Position numbers and translations under genes: made by a program
Part shown: in pieces, positions 1 through 8,963 of the stretch
How the letters are laid out: each line of letters starts with the position of its first letter
How positions within the stretch are numbered: the stretch's first letter is position 1
NCBI RefSeq assembly: GCF_000026945.1
Contig: NC_012861.1
Span: forward strand, 1-64,000
Length of the DNA stretch: 64,000 nt
DNA from: Candida dubliniensis CD36
Lineage: Eukaryota; Ascomycota; Pichiomycetes; Serinales; Debaryomycetaceae
Direction of reading: 5' to 3'
The notes under the pieces: generated by a model
Seen by the model: only the letters and a program-made list of their open reading frames with translations
Told to the model about the DNA's origin: nothing
Databases searched by the model: none

Positions 1-228
1 GATCCCTTATAGCTTGAGAGCAGTTAACCTAGACTCCAATTTATGCTCCGTGAGTTCTGCTCGTAATTGTGTCTCATTGTCAATAACTTCCTACTCTTTC
101 ACTCTTCCCAATTTCATTGTCATATTCTTCTCTATTAATCATTTCTCTTGTTATCAATTTTTGAATTATGACAAGTTTAACAGTTTCCTCGACTTCTCCA
201 TGAATTGTGATGTTGATTTAACAAACTG
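1..228. other. left edge, no gene seen
   Basis: AT-rich sequence. The only open frame is short and has no recognisable protein content. I see no RNA gene or repeat in it beyond general similarity in composition to the repeat that follows. Confidence 0.5.
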
Positions 229-1100
229 ACAAATTTGATTCACATTTCAACCAAAGAATTGAAGTAGATGCAACAAGAAGTTATTACTACTCTCCTGTGT
301 GATTGTCTATTTTTGCTGAATGATGTCTTTTCCAATTTTCTAATATTCTGCCAATCTATTCCGGAACACTGAGATATAGCCATTGAATTTAAGCAAGTGC
401 ACCAAATTCATGCCTGTGTGATTGTCTTGTCTATTCTTCCCGGACGTTGTTTCTTTTAATTGTCAAATCTTCTGCCAATCTGTTTCTGAACACTGCAATA
501 TTGCCATTGAATCTATTGAAAGTGCTTTCCTTGAAAAAGAGCATTTTGTCTATTTCTCAACAATGCATAATGCATAATACAACTTCTTCTCGTATATTCC
601 CTGGCTAGCCACGAAATCGATAACACTTCAAATTCTTGCAAATATGACTGCATTTCCCTCCACATGTGCTTTGATTAAGCCAATTGCATTAGATCCCAGA
701 TTAGTTTGACACTGAACATTACCAGACTGACAATTTTGATTGACATTTGAACCAAAGAATTGAAGTATATGCAACAAGAAGTTATTACTACTCTCCTGTG
801 TGATTGTCTTGTCTATTCTTCCCGGACGTTGTTTGTTTCAATTGTCGAGTCCTCTGCCAATCTATTCCAGAACACTGAGATATACCCATTGAATCAATTG
901 AAACTGTCTTTCCTTAAAAAAAAACATTCTATCTTTTTCTCAACAATGAATAGTACAATTCTTTTTCTTGTCTTGACCGATCATGTTCTGATAGTAACAC
1001 TTCTTGTAGTAACAAATATTACTGTCTCTCCCCCCAGATGTGCAATTTCAGACCATCTTAGATTAAGCCAATTGTGTTAGATTTGAGTTTGAACATTGCC
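229..1100 (+). repeat. diverged tandem duplication, unit about 370 bp
   Basis: The stretch from 229 (a fragment to about 413) recurs at 728 with only scattered changes; the shared text runs from the words around 'accaaagaattgaagta' to the 'actctcctgtgtgattgtct' block. A second fragment, 414-727, matches the later part of the unit at 805-1100 ('cttgtctattcttcccgg', then 'ctgccaatct', 'ccattgaat', 'tctcaacaatg', 'agccaattg'). So 229-413 plus 414-727 look like one broken copy followed by a full copy at 728-1100. Open frames inside it (for example the one ending at 1080) are not protein-like. I infer a non-coding subtelomeric repeat; I cannot name the family. Confidence 0.7.
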
Positions 1101-2378
1101 AATAAGTTCCATCCTTGCTAAACCATTTCAGAATCCAGCATTCCTAGCTAATATCAGTTCTGCTTTATTTCAAAGTTTCATGTATTCCGTTTCTCCATTT
1201 TCATATCAGTAGTAGCTTTATCATGCCTGTGATAGTGAAGTGACAAAGAAAATAAGAGTATTAGTTGATTGTTGTCATTTTTTTTTTTTTTTTGCCAGCT
1301 GTAAATGCTCGTCGACTCGCGAATTAGACAACCGGGAGAGTCGTTTCCTAATCCGGAAAAAAATGTTCTAGCTTAAATAAACATTGTTTTCTGTCTAAAT
1401 AAACCCTCAAGAGATTTCCCACAGAAGAAAAAATCCCCTTTGATCTTTTTTAAGTCAACATTCTTGTAAAAATGAACCTAAATTCTTACAACATCAATAA
1501 AATACTCTGCTAGTCCCAGCTCTGATCTGCTCTAAATAGCTCTACATGTTAGCTAGTAGACATGCTCTCACCAATAGCTTATTATGATAACACGCACCAT
1601 AGTCATTGTAGCTGATATCACGTTGCATCATACATATCTGCTCTTGAGACTATTTAAGTAGCACAATTTATATAGTTCACATACTACTCAATCAAGACAC
1701 TAGTCGTTAATCCTTGCACTATAACCCTTTGTTGTTTCTCCTGCCACCTTGTTTTCTGACGCCGTAATAACTCAGTGAAAAAGAGCGAACCACACACAAT
1801 ATTCTACAAAACCCATCTTAATTGACCTAGCTACCCAACTTTAACCGTCCCATCTCTCCTGGCTCAGCCTCTGAACTCCTTTAAAGTTATACTCAAATTC
1901 GGTATCACTCATAGTTGTTTGTTGTTTACAGATCTACAAAAATCCGGAACCCTTTTTTTTACGCGTCATGTTGCAAAAGAGTTGTTGTGTGACATTAAAA
2001 AGTACTAACCAGTACTAACATCTGCTTATAGATTGCCCTCCCTTAATACCCACCATTGTACAGCAACAGGTCATAGCAGATACCTTTACTTTTATAAACT
2101 TCTCCTCTTTTCGCCGTTTTTACTTGCACAAATCCTGAAACTTTTAAAAACCAACGTTCCATTGACTCTTCTTGTTAATTGTTTTGCTTTTCTTCTTCTC
2201 TGATATCACTTCTAATCTTCATTGTTTATTGTTCAGTGATTCTTTGTTTAATTTTGCTAACAGATTTCAACCCAACCCTCAACCTCAAATAACTTTTCTC
2301 TCGGATTTTTTGTCAAGTTGAGCCCAAATCTTTTTTCTCGTCCGGATTTATCCCCATTTTTTGCCCTCCCTTAAATCC
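1101..2378. other. non-coding stretch, no gene recognised
   Basis: About 1.3 kb of AT-rich sequence with frequent stops on both strands and a poly-T tract at about 1279-1294. The part from about 1546 to 2025 begins TGTTAG and ends near CTAACA, which is loosely LTR-like, but I find no target-site duplication. No protein or RNA gene is supported. Confidence 0.5.
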
Positions 2379-2721
2379 GGGAATTACAAAAACCACTCTG
2401 AAAGCTAGACACGACATTCTGGGAATTACAAAAAAAGTCGCGCGACATGTTTTTCCCATACAAATGACCATGTTTTTGTAATTCCCAAAAAAATCTATTT
2501 CTGTTCATATCTCTACACACACTGCTCCGATCACTCTCAAACCAAGTGCATTGAATTTCTACACACCAAAATCACCTACACACACCTCCACACCTCCTCA
2601 GAACTGGTACTTTTTGTTCTGGTAAATCTTTGTAATTCCCATTTGTAATTCCCAAAATTCCTTGTAATTCCCAAATCGCGCACTAACAAAATTCGCACCA
2701 AAAAAAAATTTTGTAGTTCCC
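2379..2721. repeat. cluster of GGGAATTACAAA motifs in both orientations
   Basis: The 12-mer GGGAATTACAAA occurs at 2379-2390 and 2421-2432. Its exact reverse complement TTTGTAATTCCC occurs at 2475-2486, 2629-2640 and 2642-2653, with one-base variants at 2661-2672 and 2710-2721. A 10-bp palindrome GTCGCGCGAC lies at 2437-2446 between the two orientations. Seven near-identical motifs in 343 bp is well above chance for a 12-mer. The open frames on the minus strand across this region are by-products of the repeats. Function unknown: binding-site array, decayed element end, or satellite. Confidence 0.75.
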
Positions 2722-2833
2722 AAATCACGTTTCCATACGTATGGACAGTTTGCAAATGCTTCAAATTCTTCCCTTTTTAAAATCAAGTATAAACTCATTT
2801 TAATAAGATATTTGAGTGCATCGAGTATCGTGG

Positions 2834-3795
2834 TCATATAACTAATAATTGTTTGTCTTGAAATTGAATAAAACCAAAGGGATTAATACTCGAAACAAAG
2901 TAGTGCCAACACTGGTCTTTGATAAACTTGGTAATATCTTCAGCCAACAACTCAGTACTCTGATAACAATCAACAGTAAACCGTTCTTGAACATCTTTGC
3001 AGTGCTCCAACGTTCCACTGGCATTTAATAAGGACAAAAATTTGCCAAATAATGTCGCATACCGGGAAAGTGTGTTCAATTGTATTCTTCTTATAAAACG
3101 ATCGGTACCATCTCTAAACGCAACACTCGAACCGGTGTATGATGCGACTATTGGATCATTTTTGATTTTTTCATAAAGATACTTGAAAACTTTAGTTCCT
3201 TGATCAGCCAAACCAGTTGTGACTTCATTGGCATACAACTCTTCACCAAAAATAACATCACCAAAATGCTGTTGAATAACAGACCCTCGAGACAGCAAAC
3301 CACGGTCACCAAAATTAGGTTTCATACTGAAATTAGTTCCCGTAACAGCAACCTTGGACGCATATACAATGATGTACTTTTGATTACCAAGCGAAACTTT
3401 TGTCCCCATAACCTCAACGCTATCAACCTCCATGGTTTTCGGTTGGACAATTTTAAACAAGTCGGTGTTATGGAGCCTGATATTCTTGTCCAATTTGGTC
3501 AACGGGTTGTCACCCAAACTTTGTATAATCTTTTTATTTTTTACTACATTGTATGACTTTATTTGCTTTCCTCAATGATCAAACCGTAGTAATATAATGT
3601 ATGAGGACCAAGTCTAAAAAATTTATCTGAAACATGAAGATTGTACAACATCTCTCTTGCTGTTTCTGGCTCAATGACCAGTACCTCTTCTTCGACAACT
3701 TCTTCAAACTCTTCATCACTGTCTTCATATTCGTCCTCTTCTAAAATTTCATAAATTTCTTTAGTAGTATGGTCAAAGAAAAAATGTGTGGTCAA
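2834..3795 (-). pseudogene. frameshifted gene relic, unknown family
   Basis: Two minus-strand open frames abut. The upstream one (3795 to 3559, about 78 codons, very acidic middle EEDEYEDSDEEFEEVVEEE) starts only at a TTG. The downstream one (open from 3571 to 2834, about 245 codons) has no ATG until well inside (the MEVDSV segment). They overlap around 3559-3571 in different frames, so I read them as one protein broken by a frameshift near position 3565. The text looks like real protein (good hydrophobic spacing, tryptophan and cysteine near the end, 'FGFIQF' at the C-terminus), but I do not recognise the family. Its 5' end runs into the satellite that leads the LINE, so insertion may have removed the original start. 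Programmed frameshifting is a less likely alternative. Confidence 0.55.
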
Positions 3796-4135
3796 AAATC
3801 AGTGGTCAAACAAAATCTGTGGTCAAAGAATATGTGTGGTCAAAGAAAAAATCAGTGCTCATAGAAAAAATCTGCGGTCAAAGAAAATGTGTGGTCAAAG
3901 AAAAATCAGCGCTCAAAGAAAAATGTGTGGTCAAAAATCTGCGGTCAAACAAAATGTGTGCTCAAAGAAAACCTGTGCTCAAAAAATATGTGCGGTCAAA
4001 CCTGTGGTCAAAAAATCAGTGCCCTTCAAATCTGCGCTCTTTGGCGCTACCCAAAATGTGGTCAACCAGAGAAAAAAAATGTGGTCAAAACTCGGCGCTA
4101 CCTAAAAACATGTGGTCAAAGAAAATCATTAATAA
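3783..4135 (+). repeat. short-period satellite of TGTGGTCAAAGAAAA-type units
   Basis: About 19 imperfect units of 13-20 bp, consensus near TGTGGTCAAAGAAAAATC, run head to tail; variants are TGCGGTCAAAC and AGTGCTCAAAG. Toward the right end some units carry a GGCGCTACC insertion. Three plus-strand frames stay open across it, encoding repetitive Lys/Gln/Ser-rich peptides such as WSKK and CGQR, which are not credible proteins. The same GTGGTCAA words recur at 4498-4573 immediately before the LINE ORF1, so the satellite is probably the LINE's 5' leader made of promoter-like monomers. Confidence 0.8.
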
Positions 4136-4591
4136 CATGCCTCACAAACAAGGTGCAATTATGGTTTGTTTTTCAACCACAAATTCATTGACCTAGCTAG
4201 CACTCTACCAGCTATCAATTCACCACCTCTTGTACTGCTCTTCCTGTGCTTTTCCAAAAACAACCAAAAATCACTGTTTTTCAAAAAATTTTGATTTTTC
4301 GGGTCGTGCGCGCAAAAAAATCATTTTTTCTCCTGCCCTTGAATTTTTAACCTTTTTCTGATCAAGAACAGATCTGTGTATATTAAAGTTATAAACCTAA
4401 AAACTATATAGTTTACCTCCCTGGGTTCTGTAGATTCATATGGTACCTTTACTTTTGCGCTACCACCAAAATTGGGCAAATTATAAGTGCTAACAAACAT
4501 GTGGTCAAGAAATGTGGTCAAGAAAAAAACATGTGGTCAAGCTAACAAACTTTGTTAGCACATGTGGTCAAAAATGCGCGGGTAGCGGTAG
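4136..4591 (+). other. probable LINE 5' leader with hairpin
   Basis: No gene. The segment carries further GTGGTCAA units at 4498-4573, a GCGCTACC word at 4457 shared with the satellite, and a perfect inverted repeat GCTAACAAA / TTTGTTAGC at 4541-4549 and 4551-4559 with one base between the arms. The hairpin is bracketed by direct copies of ACATGTGGTCAA. It ends 32 bp before the ORF1 ATG. I read it as the proximal 5' untranslated region of the retrotransposon. Confidence 0.6.
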
Positions 4592-5983
4592 ATGGACAAA
4601 GCAATGTTGTATATTGCTAAAGAAGACAACTGCAGGGTCAATGAAATGAATGATGAAACCTACAGGGTCGAATACCACGACATAGTTCAAGAATCCAACG
4701 AATTATTTCCAAAACTCGACACTCAAACGGTTGTCGAACACTTTATTAAAAAATACCCAATGATTGAAACCGAAAAAGGACCAATCAAATTAACTATCCA
4801 AAACATTCAACATGATAATATAGGTATTTTCCGTTTAAGTCACGGAGTTCCAGACTGGCAAGTAGAAAGATACATTGAATCATTTTTCAACAACAAAAGC
4901 AAAAAGTGGAGATCAACATTAAAGCTGAGAGCCAATATACCAGTTAAAGGAGGGGAGGATATAGACTTTACAGTCTTGAAAAGTTGCAAAAACGAAGCAG
5001 TTAAAGGAAGTACTAAGTCAAGATACGGGGAGACCACCGCATCATTCTTTATGATTGGTTGGTCAGGGAACCGGATGCCAAAAAAGACAAGGTACTTTTG
5101 GAAAACCAGGAGATTAGACCTTGCCTCTACGGCTAAATTCTGCACCACTTGTCGTACGTTAGGTCACACAAGATGGACATGCACCTATGGAAACCACTGC
5201 TTCCGTTGCAATGAGAACTCTCACTCCACTGGTGGCCACTTTGCCTACATGGAGGCACAAGAGGCCAAGGTAGCAAAGACCACCGGTTATACACTCATAT
5301 CAAAAAACAAAAAAAAGAGGAGGGTCCAGATCCCTGGATACCCACCAAAAAACTCACCAGCCAATCAAGGCCAAACTATTTCAACCAATCAAGGGACTAC
5401 TAAAAACTTACCAGCCGACCAAGGCCCAACTACTCCAGCCGAACAAGGCAAAACTACTTCAGCCGAACCTGGAAAGGTTCAAAACACAAGTGCAATCACT
5501 GCCCCAACAGAACCTGTCTCCCAAGATGGTGTTCAAACTCCCAGTGAAAACACTGACCCATTTAAAACTGTTGTTACAAACTGGGTTCCAACCATCAGGG
5601 AACACACTGAACCGGTCGTTGAAGGCCTTAACAAAATAAACTACACCAACAACTCCACTGTCACCACACCAAAACCAGTAAAACCATTGGAAAGTGTGTG
5701 GATGAACGAAACCTCTAAGGAGGATGAGGAGATAACTATCTTGGAAGAAAGAAAAGTCCCAAGAATAAGAAAACCAGCACAAAACCCGGTATCCATGTCT
5801 TCTGAAGAAGATGATGAAAATGATGCTGATTATACTGATGAAACCATGGATGAAGTTTCTGAACAAGATTCAGAAGATGATAACATGGAAACAGAAGACT
5901 ACCAAGATGGAATTACTAATGTTGATGTACCAGAAGAAACAATCAACCAATTTATTCAGATTAAAAATGAGAGTCAGTACTGA
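4592..5983 (+). CDS. LINE ORF1, zinc-knuckle RNA-binding protein
   Basis: A 463-residue protein starting at an ATG after the repeat leader. A CCHC knuckle is visible as C184-C187-H192-C197 (CTTCRTLGHTRWTC), followed by a second metal-binding-like set C203-C206-H211-H216. Before the knuckles lies a basic, aromatic-rich region; after them a low-complexity run of Asn/Gln/Gly/Thr/Pro repeats (TNQGTT, ADQGPT, AEQGKT types, about residues 250-300) and a strongly acidic C-terminus. Such proteins of L1-type elements coat the transcript and help form the retrotransposition particle. It overlaps ORF2 by 17 nt. The reading frame is unbroken, so this part looks intact. Confidence 0.85.
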   Translation: MDKAMLYIAKEDNCRVNEMNDETYRVEYHDIVQESNELFPKLDTQTVVEHFIKKYPMIETEKGPIKLTIQNIQHDNIGIFRLSHGVPDWQVERYIESFFNNKSKKWRSTLKLRANIPVKGGEDIDFTVLKSCKNEAVKGSTKSRYGETTASFFMIGWSGNRMPKKTRYFWKTRRLDLASTAKFCTTCRTLGHTRWTCTYGNHCFRCNENSHSTGGHFAYMEAQEAKVAKTTGYTLISKNKKKRRVQIPGYPPKNSPANQGQTISTNQGTTKNLPADQGPTTPAEQGKTTSAEPGKVQNTSAITAPTEPVSQDGVQTPSENTDPFKTVVTNWVPTIREHTEPVVEGLNKINYTNNSTVTTPKPVKPLESVWMNETSKEDEEITILEERKVPRIRKPAQNPVSMSSEEDDENDADYTDETMDEVSEQDSEDDNMETEDYQDGITNVDVPEETINQFIQIKNESQY

Positions 5984-7865
5984 GTACGTCAACGTCGGGT
6001 CATTCAACTGTGAAAAGACCCAAAATGTATTAGCTCCACAAGAACTAATTGAAAAATATGACATTCTATTCCTCCAAGAATTGAATGAGTCAAATATAAA
6101 AATAATCAAAAAACTTAACTTACCAACAACCTTGATATTTTCTGAAAAAACCGGAATTATCATACACCACAAAATCAACGGACTTATCAAAGTCCACAAA
6201 CAACATGTGATTGATATAGGAATTCAACTACCTCCTTATCTCAGTGATGCATTGGTTACGATCAATAAAAAGAAATATCACTTGATCAATACCTACTACC
6301 CAATCGCAGACAAATCAAAACAACAAAAGGCACTTACAACATGCCTATCCGAAAATTTAACGAAAGATAAACCCATTATATGGGGTGGGGATTTTAACCA
6401 CATTCTCTCGAAAACTCTAGATAGGAGTTACGAGGGTGCAGACAAACCGGGAGAGGCTGGTTCGAGGAAACTATCATTAGAACTCTACCATCAACTCCAA
6501 CTCAAGGATGTCTTCAGGTCACTATTCCCAACACAAAAAAACCACAAGAATAATAACCCTCATAACAACAGGAGAATTGACAGGTTTCACATCAGTGAAA
6601 CAATCGATGTGGGGGAATTCCACCAAGAAAAATTAACAACAATCAAATCCACACATGACCTTATTGCAATCACAGTTAAAATAAGCAATAAACCAATTAT
6701 TGACATGGGAAGACCTAGGTTTATCATCAGAGACAACCTTATGGAAAACCCATTGTTCATTAAGGACATTATCAAAAATAAACCAAAGAATTGGAAACAA
6801 CTTAAACAAACAATTGCAAAACTAACCAAAACCAAACGATACAAGAAAGTGGAGAAAGAATTAGACTCGGACACCTTTGATGACTTAAGAGTCAGATTCG
6901 ACGGCAAAACCAAACCAAAAAATAAGGCAATACTTAAAATGGAAGACGTGGATGGCTCTATAGCCGAAACCACTGACGAAATTCTAATAATTGCCAAGCA
7001 TTTCATGGAAACATTGTACAAAAAATCTCCAAACATACCCAACAACATCACCCATTATTTAAAAGAATTTACAACCAAAGTAACCAACGACGAAAGAGCC
7101 AAGTTAGATGCTCCCATCACATTGAATGAATTAACAGATGAACTAACAGGAAAATCCGCCTCTTCTGCTCCAGGGGAGGATGGATTCAATTTCCGGTTTA
7201 TCAAGATATGCTGGGATGTGATTGGACCCATCTTGGTCAACGTAAGTGAAGAAATTCAAAATAGTGGAAAACTCCCCCAGGAGTTACAAAACATCATCAT
7301 CAACCTCATTCCCAAAAAAGGTAAATCAAACCACATAAACAATACCAGACCCATAAGTATAATAGATTGTGCCATCAGATTAATTAGCCTGGTCTATAAT
7401 AGTAGGTTTCAGAAAATTCTCACAAATTATATCAGTCCAAACCAACACGGATTTTTATCCGGCAGGACAATCAGCGATGCTTCTCAGAAAATCCAATTGG
7501 TAATAGATGAAATGAACAAACACAAAAGAAAAATTAGTGGGCCGGGGGCAATCCTCGTGGATATGGCAAAAGCCTTTGCTTCATTGGACCACCTGTATCT
7601 CAAGCAGGTACTCAAAAAGTTCAATTTGGGACCGAGGACAATACTGTTTTGCATGGCCATAACAAGTGGACATAAGGGACAAGTCCTGGTGAATAACAAG
7701 ACTTCTGAAGAATTCAAGTTGGACAGAGGGGTAAGACAGGGAAATCCATTGTCACCTCTTTTGTTTATACTTGCTTTAGAACCTTTGTTTTTTCAGTTGA
7801 ACCGGAGAATCCAAGGGATCCACATGGGGAAAAAGTCGCGGGTCACTCGGAGACACATTCTCTAA
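5967..7865 (+). pseudogene. LINE ORF2, endonuclease plus truncated reverse transcriptase
   Basis: The ATG at 5967 is chosen because the endonuclease fold begins right after it; the frame is open further upstream but that part is the shadow of ORF1. Visible endonuclease motifs: GSFNCE, FLQELN (catalytic-type Glu38), WGGDFNHI, RRIDRFHI and STHDL (the usual SDH motif). Reverse transcriptase motifs follow: NTRPISI, HGFLSGRTISD, LVDMAKAF (first catalytic Asp) and RGVRQGNPLSPLLF. In the second block the usual FD is FA. The frame ends after 632 residues in unrelated sequence (GKKSRVTRRHIL), before the YADD box, so the enzyme should be inactive for reverse transcription. Full L1-type ORF2 proteins are roughly twice as long. 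Confidence 0.85.
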
Positions 7866-8111
7866 TAAACGCCTTACTGGCGCAGTCTAATCTATTCAAC
7901 ATAGCAGGCCATTGGCTTGCTCCAATGTTCTTCACGTATGTTACCATGTTTTCCAACTCCTCCAACTCACGGTCGGTATCTGCATGGGGCTCCATTTCTA
8001 TTTCTTTTTTGCTTTGGCCAACTGGTGGCCGTACGTGCCCGTCTTGGTACTCCCCTTCTTCGGTGGTGGCGGTGGCAGCTCGTCTGCAAGATGCACCAAC
8101 TTCTCTGCCAT
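7843..8111 (-). pseudogene. small frameshifted relic next to LINE break
   Basis: On the minus strand an ATG at 8111 opens 37 codons (MAEKLVHLADEL, then a run of five prolines, then basic) ending at 7998 in an A-rich run. Two bases further an ATG at 7995 opens 50 codons in another frame (MEPHADTDRELEELEN... ending IRECVSE) to 7843. One base change in the A-run would join them into a protein of about 90 residues. The text looks protein-like, with a short charged helix and SQWPAML, but I do not recognise it. It starts exactly where the LINE homology ends, so it probably belongs to whatever replaced or received the LINE's 3' half. Confidence 0.35.
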
Positions 8112-8394
8112 GGTCGGCGGGTTGGTTGTCATGATTAAAAACGAAACTTAAACTCTCTGAATGCAATAATATGAAGACGCTAGTGTTTTATAAACGAGCC
8201 TTCAGGGTGTACTTGTATGTAAGAACTGAACGCAAAGGACCCACTTGCTTTCGATGGTATATTGCCAATATTTGTAATAACATCCTCCATTGTTGAAAAT
8301 GATAAATTTGGGATAACAATAATAAGTTGTCTTGGTAGTTTCTTTTTGAGAGGTGTTTGGCCCCCAACTGGGCCCCCTTCTGGTGAAGAGTAGT

Positions 8395-8640
8395 TGTTGT
8401 GTAGAATGAAAATTTTTTTTTTTTGGTTGTTCGTTTTTTCTTTTTGTATTGCCTGGTAAGTGCACACACCAATTAACCAAACCGTACGGATGCCCCAGCT
8501 TATTGAAAATTGGGGGTGCTTGTCACCCCCTCGGGATGTTGTACGGATGAAGACTGGTACGGATGCTACACAGCTACGGATGTCTAACTTGTACGGATGC
8601 AATCCAGGTGTAGAGAGAACTTGAACGGATGCAATTCAGG
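8395..8640 (+). repeat. LTR-like direct repeat, copy 1, with ACGGATG array
   Basis: It begins TGTTG, has a T-rich run, then a GGGGGTG-CTTGT-CACCCCC hairpin at 8512-8530, then ACGGATG at 8543, 8559, 8576, 8593 and 8625 (one more at 8486 before the hairpin), mostly 16-17 bp apart. The segment 8576-8590, ACGGATGTCTAACTT, equals the first 15 bases of the published C. albicans 23-bp telomere repeat as I remember it. The whole module aligns with 9654-9852. It could be a decayed solo LTR or a decayed telomere-associated sequence; the two ideas are not exclusive. Confidence 0.6.
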
Positions 8641-8721
8641 GTTGAGAAAACCTTTAGAGTAGTCAGTTTGAGTATATTTGTTGTAGCTTCACATGCCAAC
8701 CAAAAACGCTATTGTAATTTC

Positions 8722-8950
8722 TAGATTGATATACGAGCCAGATATAGTTGTTTATTCTCTAGGTTTATAGACAGGCCAAGTAGAGCTGTTTGTTTTGAGT
8801 TAGAGAATAATCAACTAGAATTGTTCGTTTTTAAGATTGATATCTAAATCAAATACAGTTGATTGCTTGTTGTTTCCTTTCAAATAGACCTGTTTGCTTT
8901 TAATCGATTACAGTAGATTTCATTTAACTTCTAATCAATTGATCTGTTCC
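8722..8950. repeat. degenerate short tandem repeats
   Basis: Phrases of the type 'agattgatatacgagccaga' followed by 'tatagttgtttattctct' recur in eroded form about every 40-55 bp (near 8722, 8760, 8840, 8885), each with a GTTTGTTTT or GTTCGTTTTT-like tail. The similarity is weak and by eye only. No coding potential seen. Confidence 0.35.
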
Positions 8951-8963
8951 ATATTTGTTAAGA

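Larger units (their letters stand above)
3783..7842 (+). mobile_element. Zorro-like non-LTR retrotransposon, 3'-truncated
   Basis: The element has a satellite-like 5' leader, a nucleic-acid-binding ORF1 with zinc knuckles, and an overlapping ORF2 with an apurinic-type endonuclease followed by a reverse transcriptase. This layout matches the L1-clade Zorro elements known from C. albicans. Recognisable homology stops near 7826, in the reverse transcriptase after the RGVRQGNPLSPLLF motif; the YADD box, the thumb, any C-terminal region and the poly-A tail are absent. The left boundary is inferred from the satellite, not from a target-site duplication, which I could not find. Confidence 0.75.

Noticed and set aside
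1546..2025. Possible solo LTR from TGTTAG to CTAACA
   Set aside because: No five-base target duplication (CTACA against TCTGC) and no second copy seen in the window.
3786..4196. Three long plus-strand frames in the satellite
   Set aside because: All three frames are open because the short unit lacks stops; the peptides are repeat translation.
8180..8602. 140-codon minus-strand frame
   Set aside because: It crosses the hairpin and ACGGATG repeats and a homopolymer, and starts without context of a gene.
8486..8631. Active telomere or chromosome end
   Set aside because: Units are eroded, spaced 16-17 bp instead of 23 and have unique sequence on both sides.
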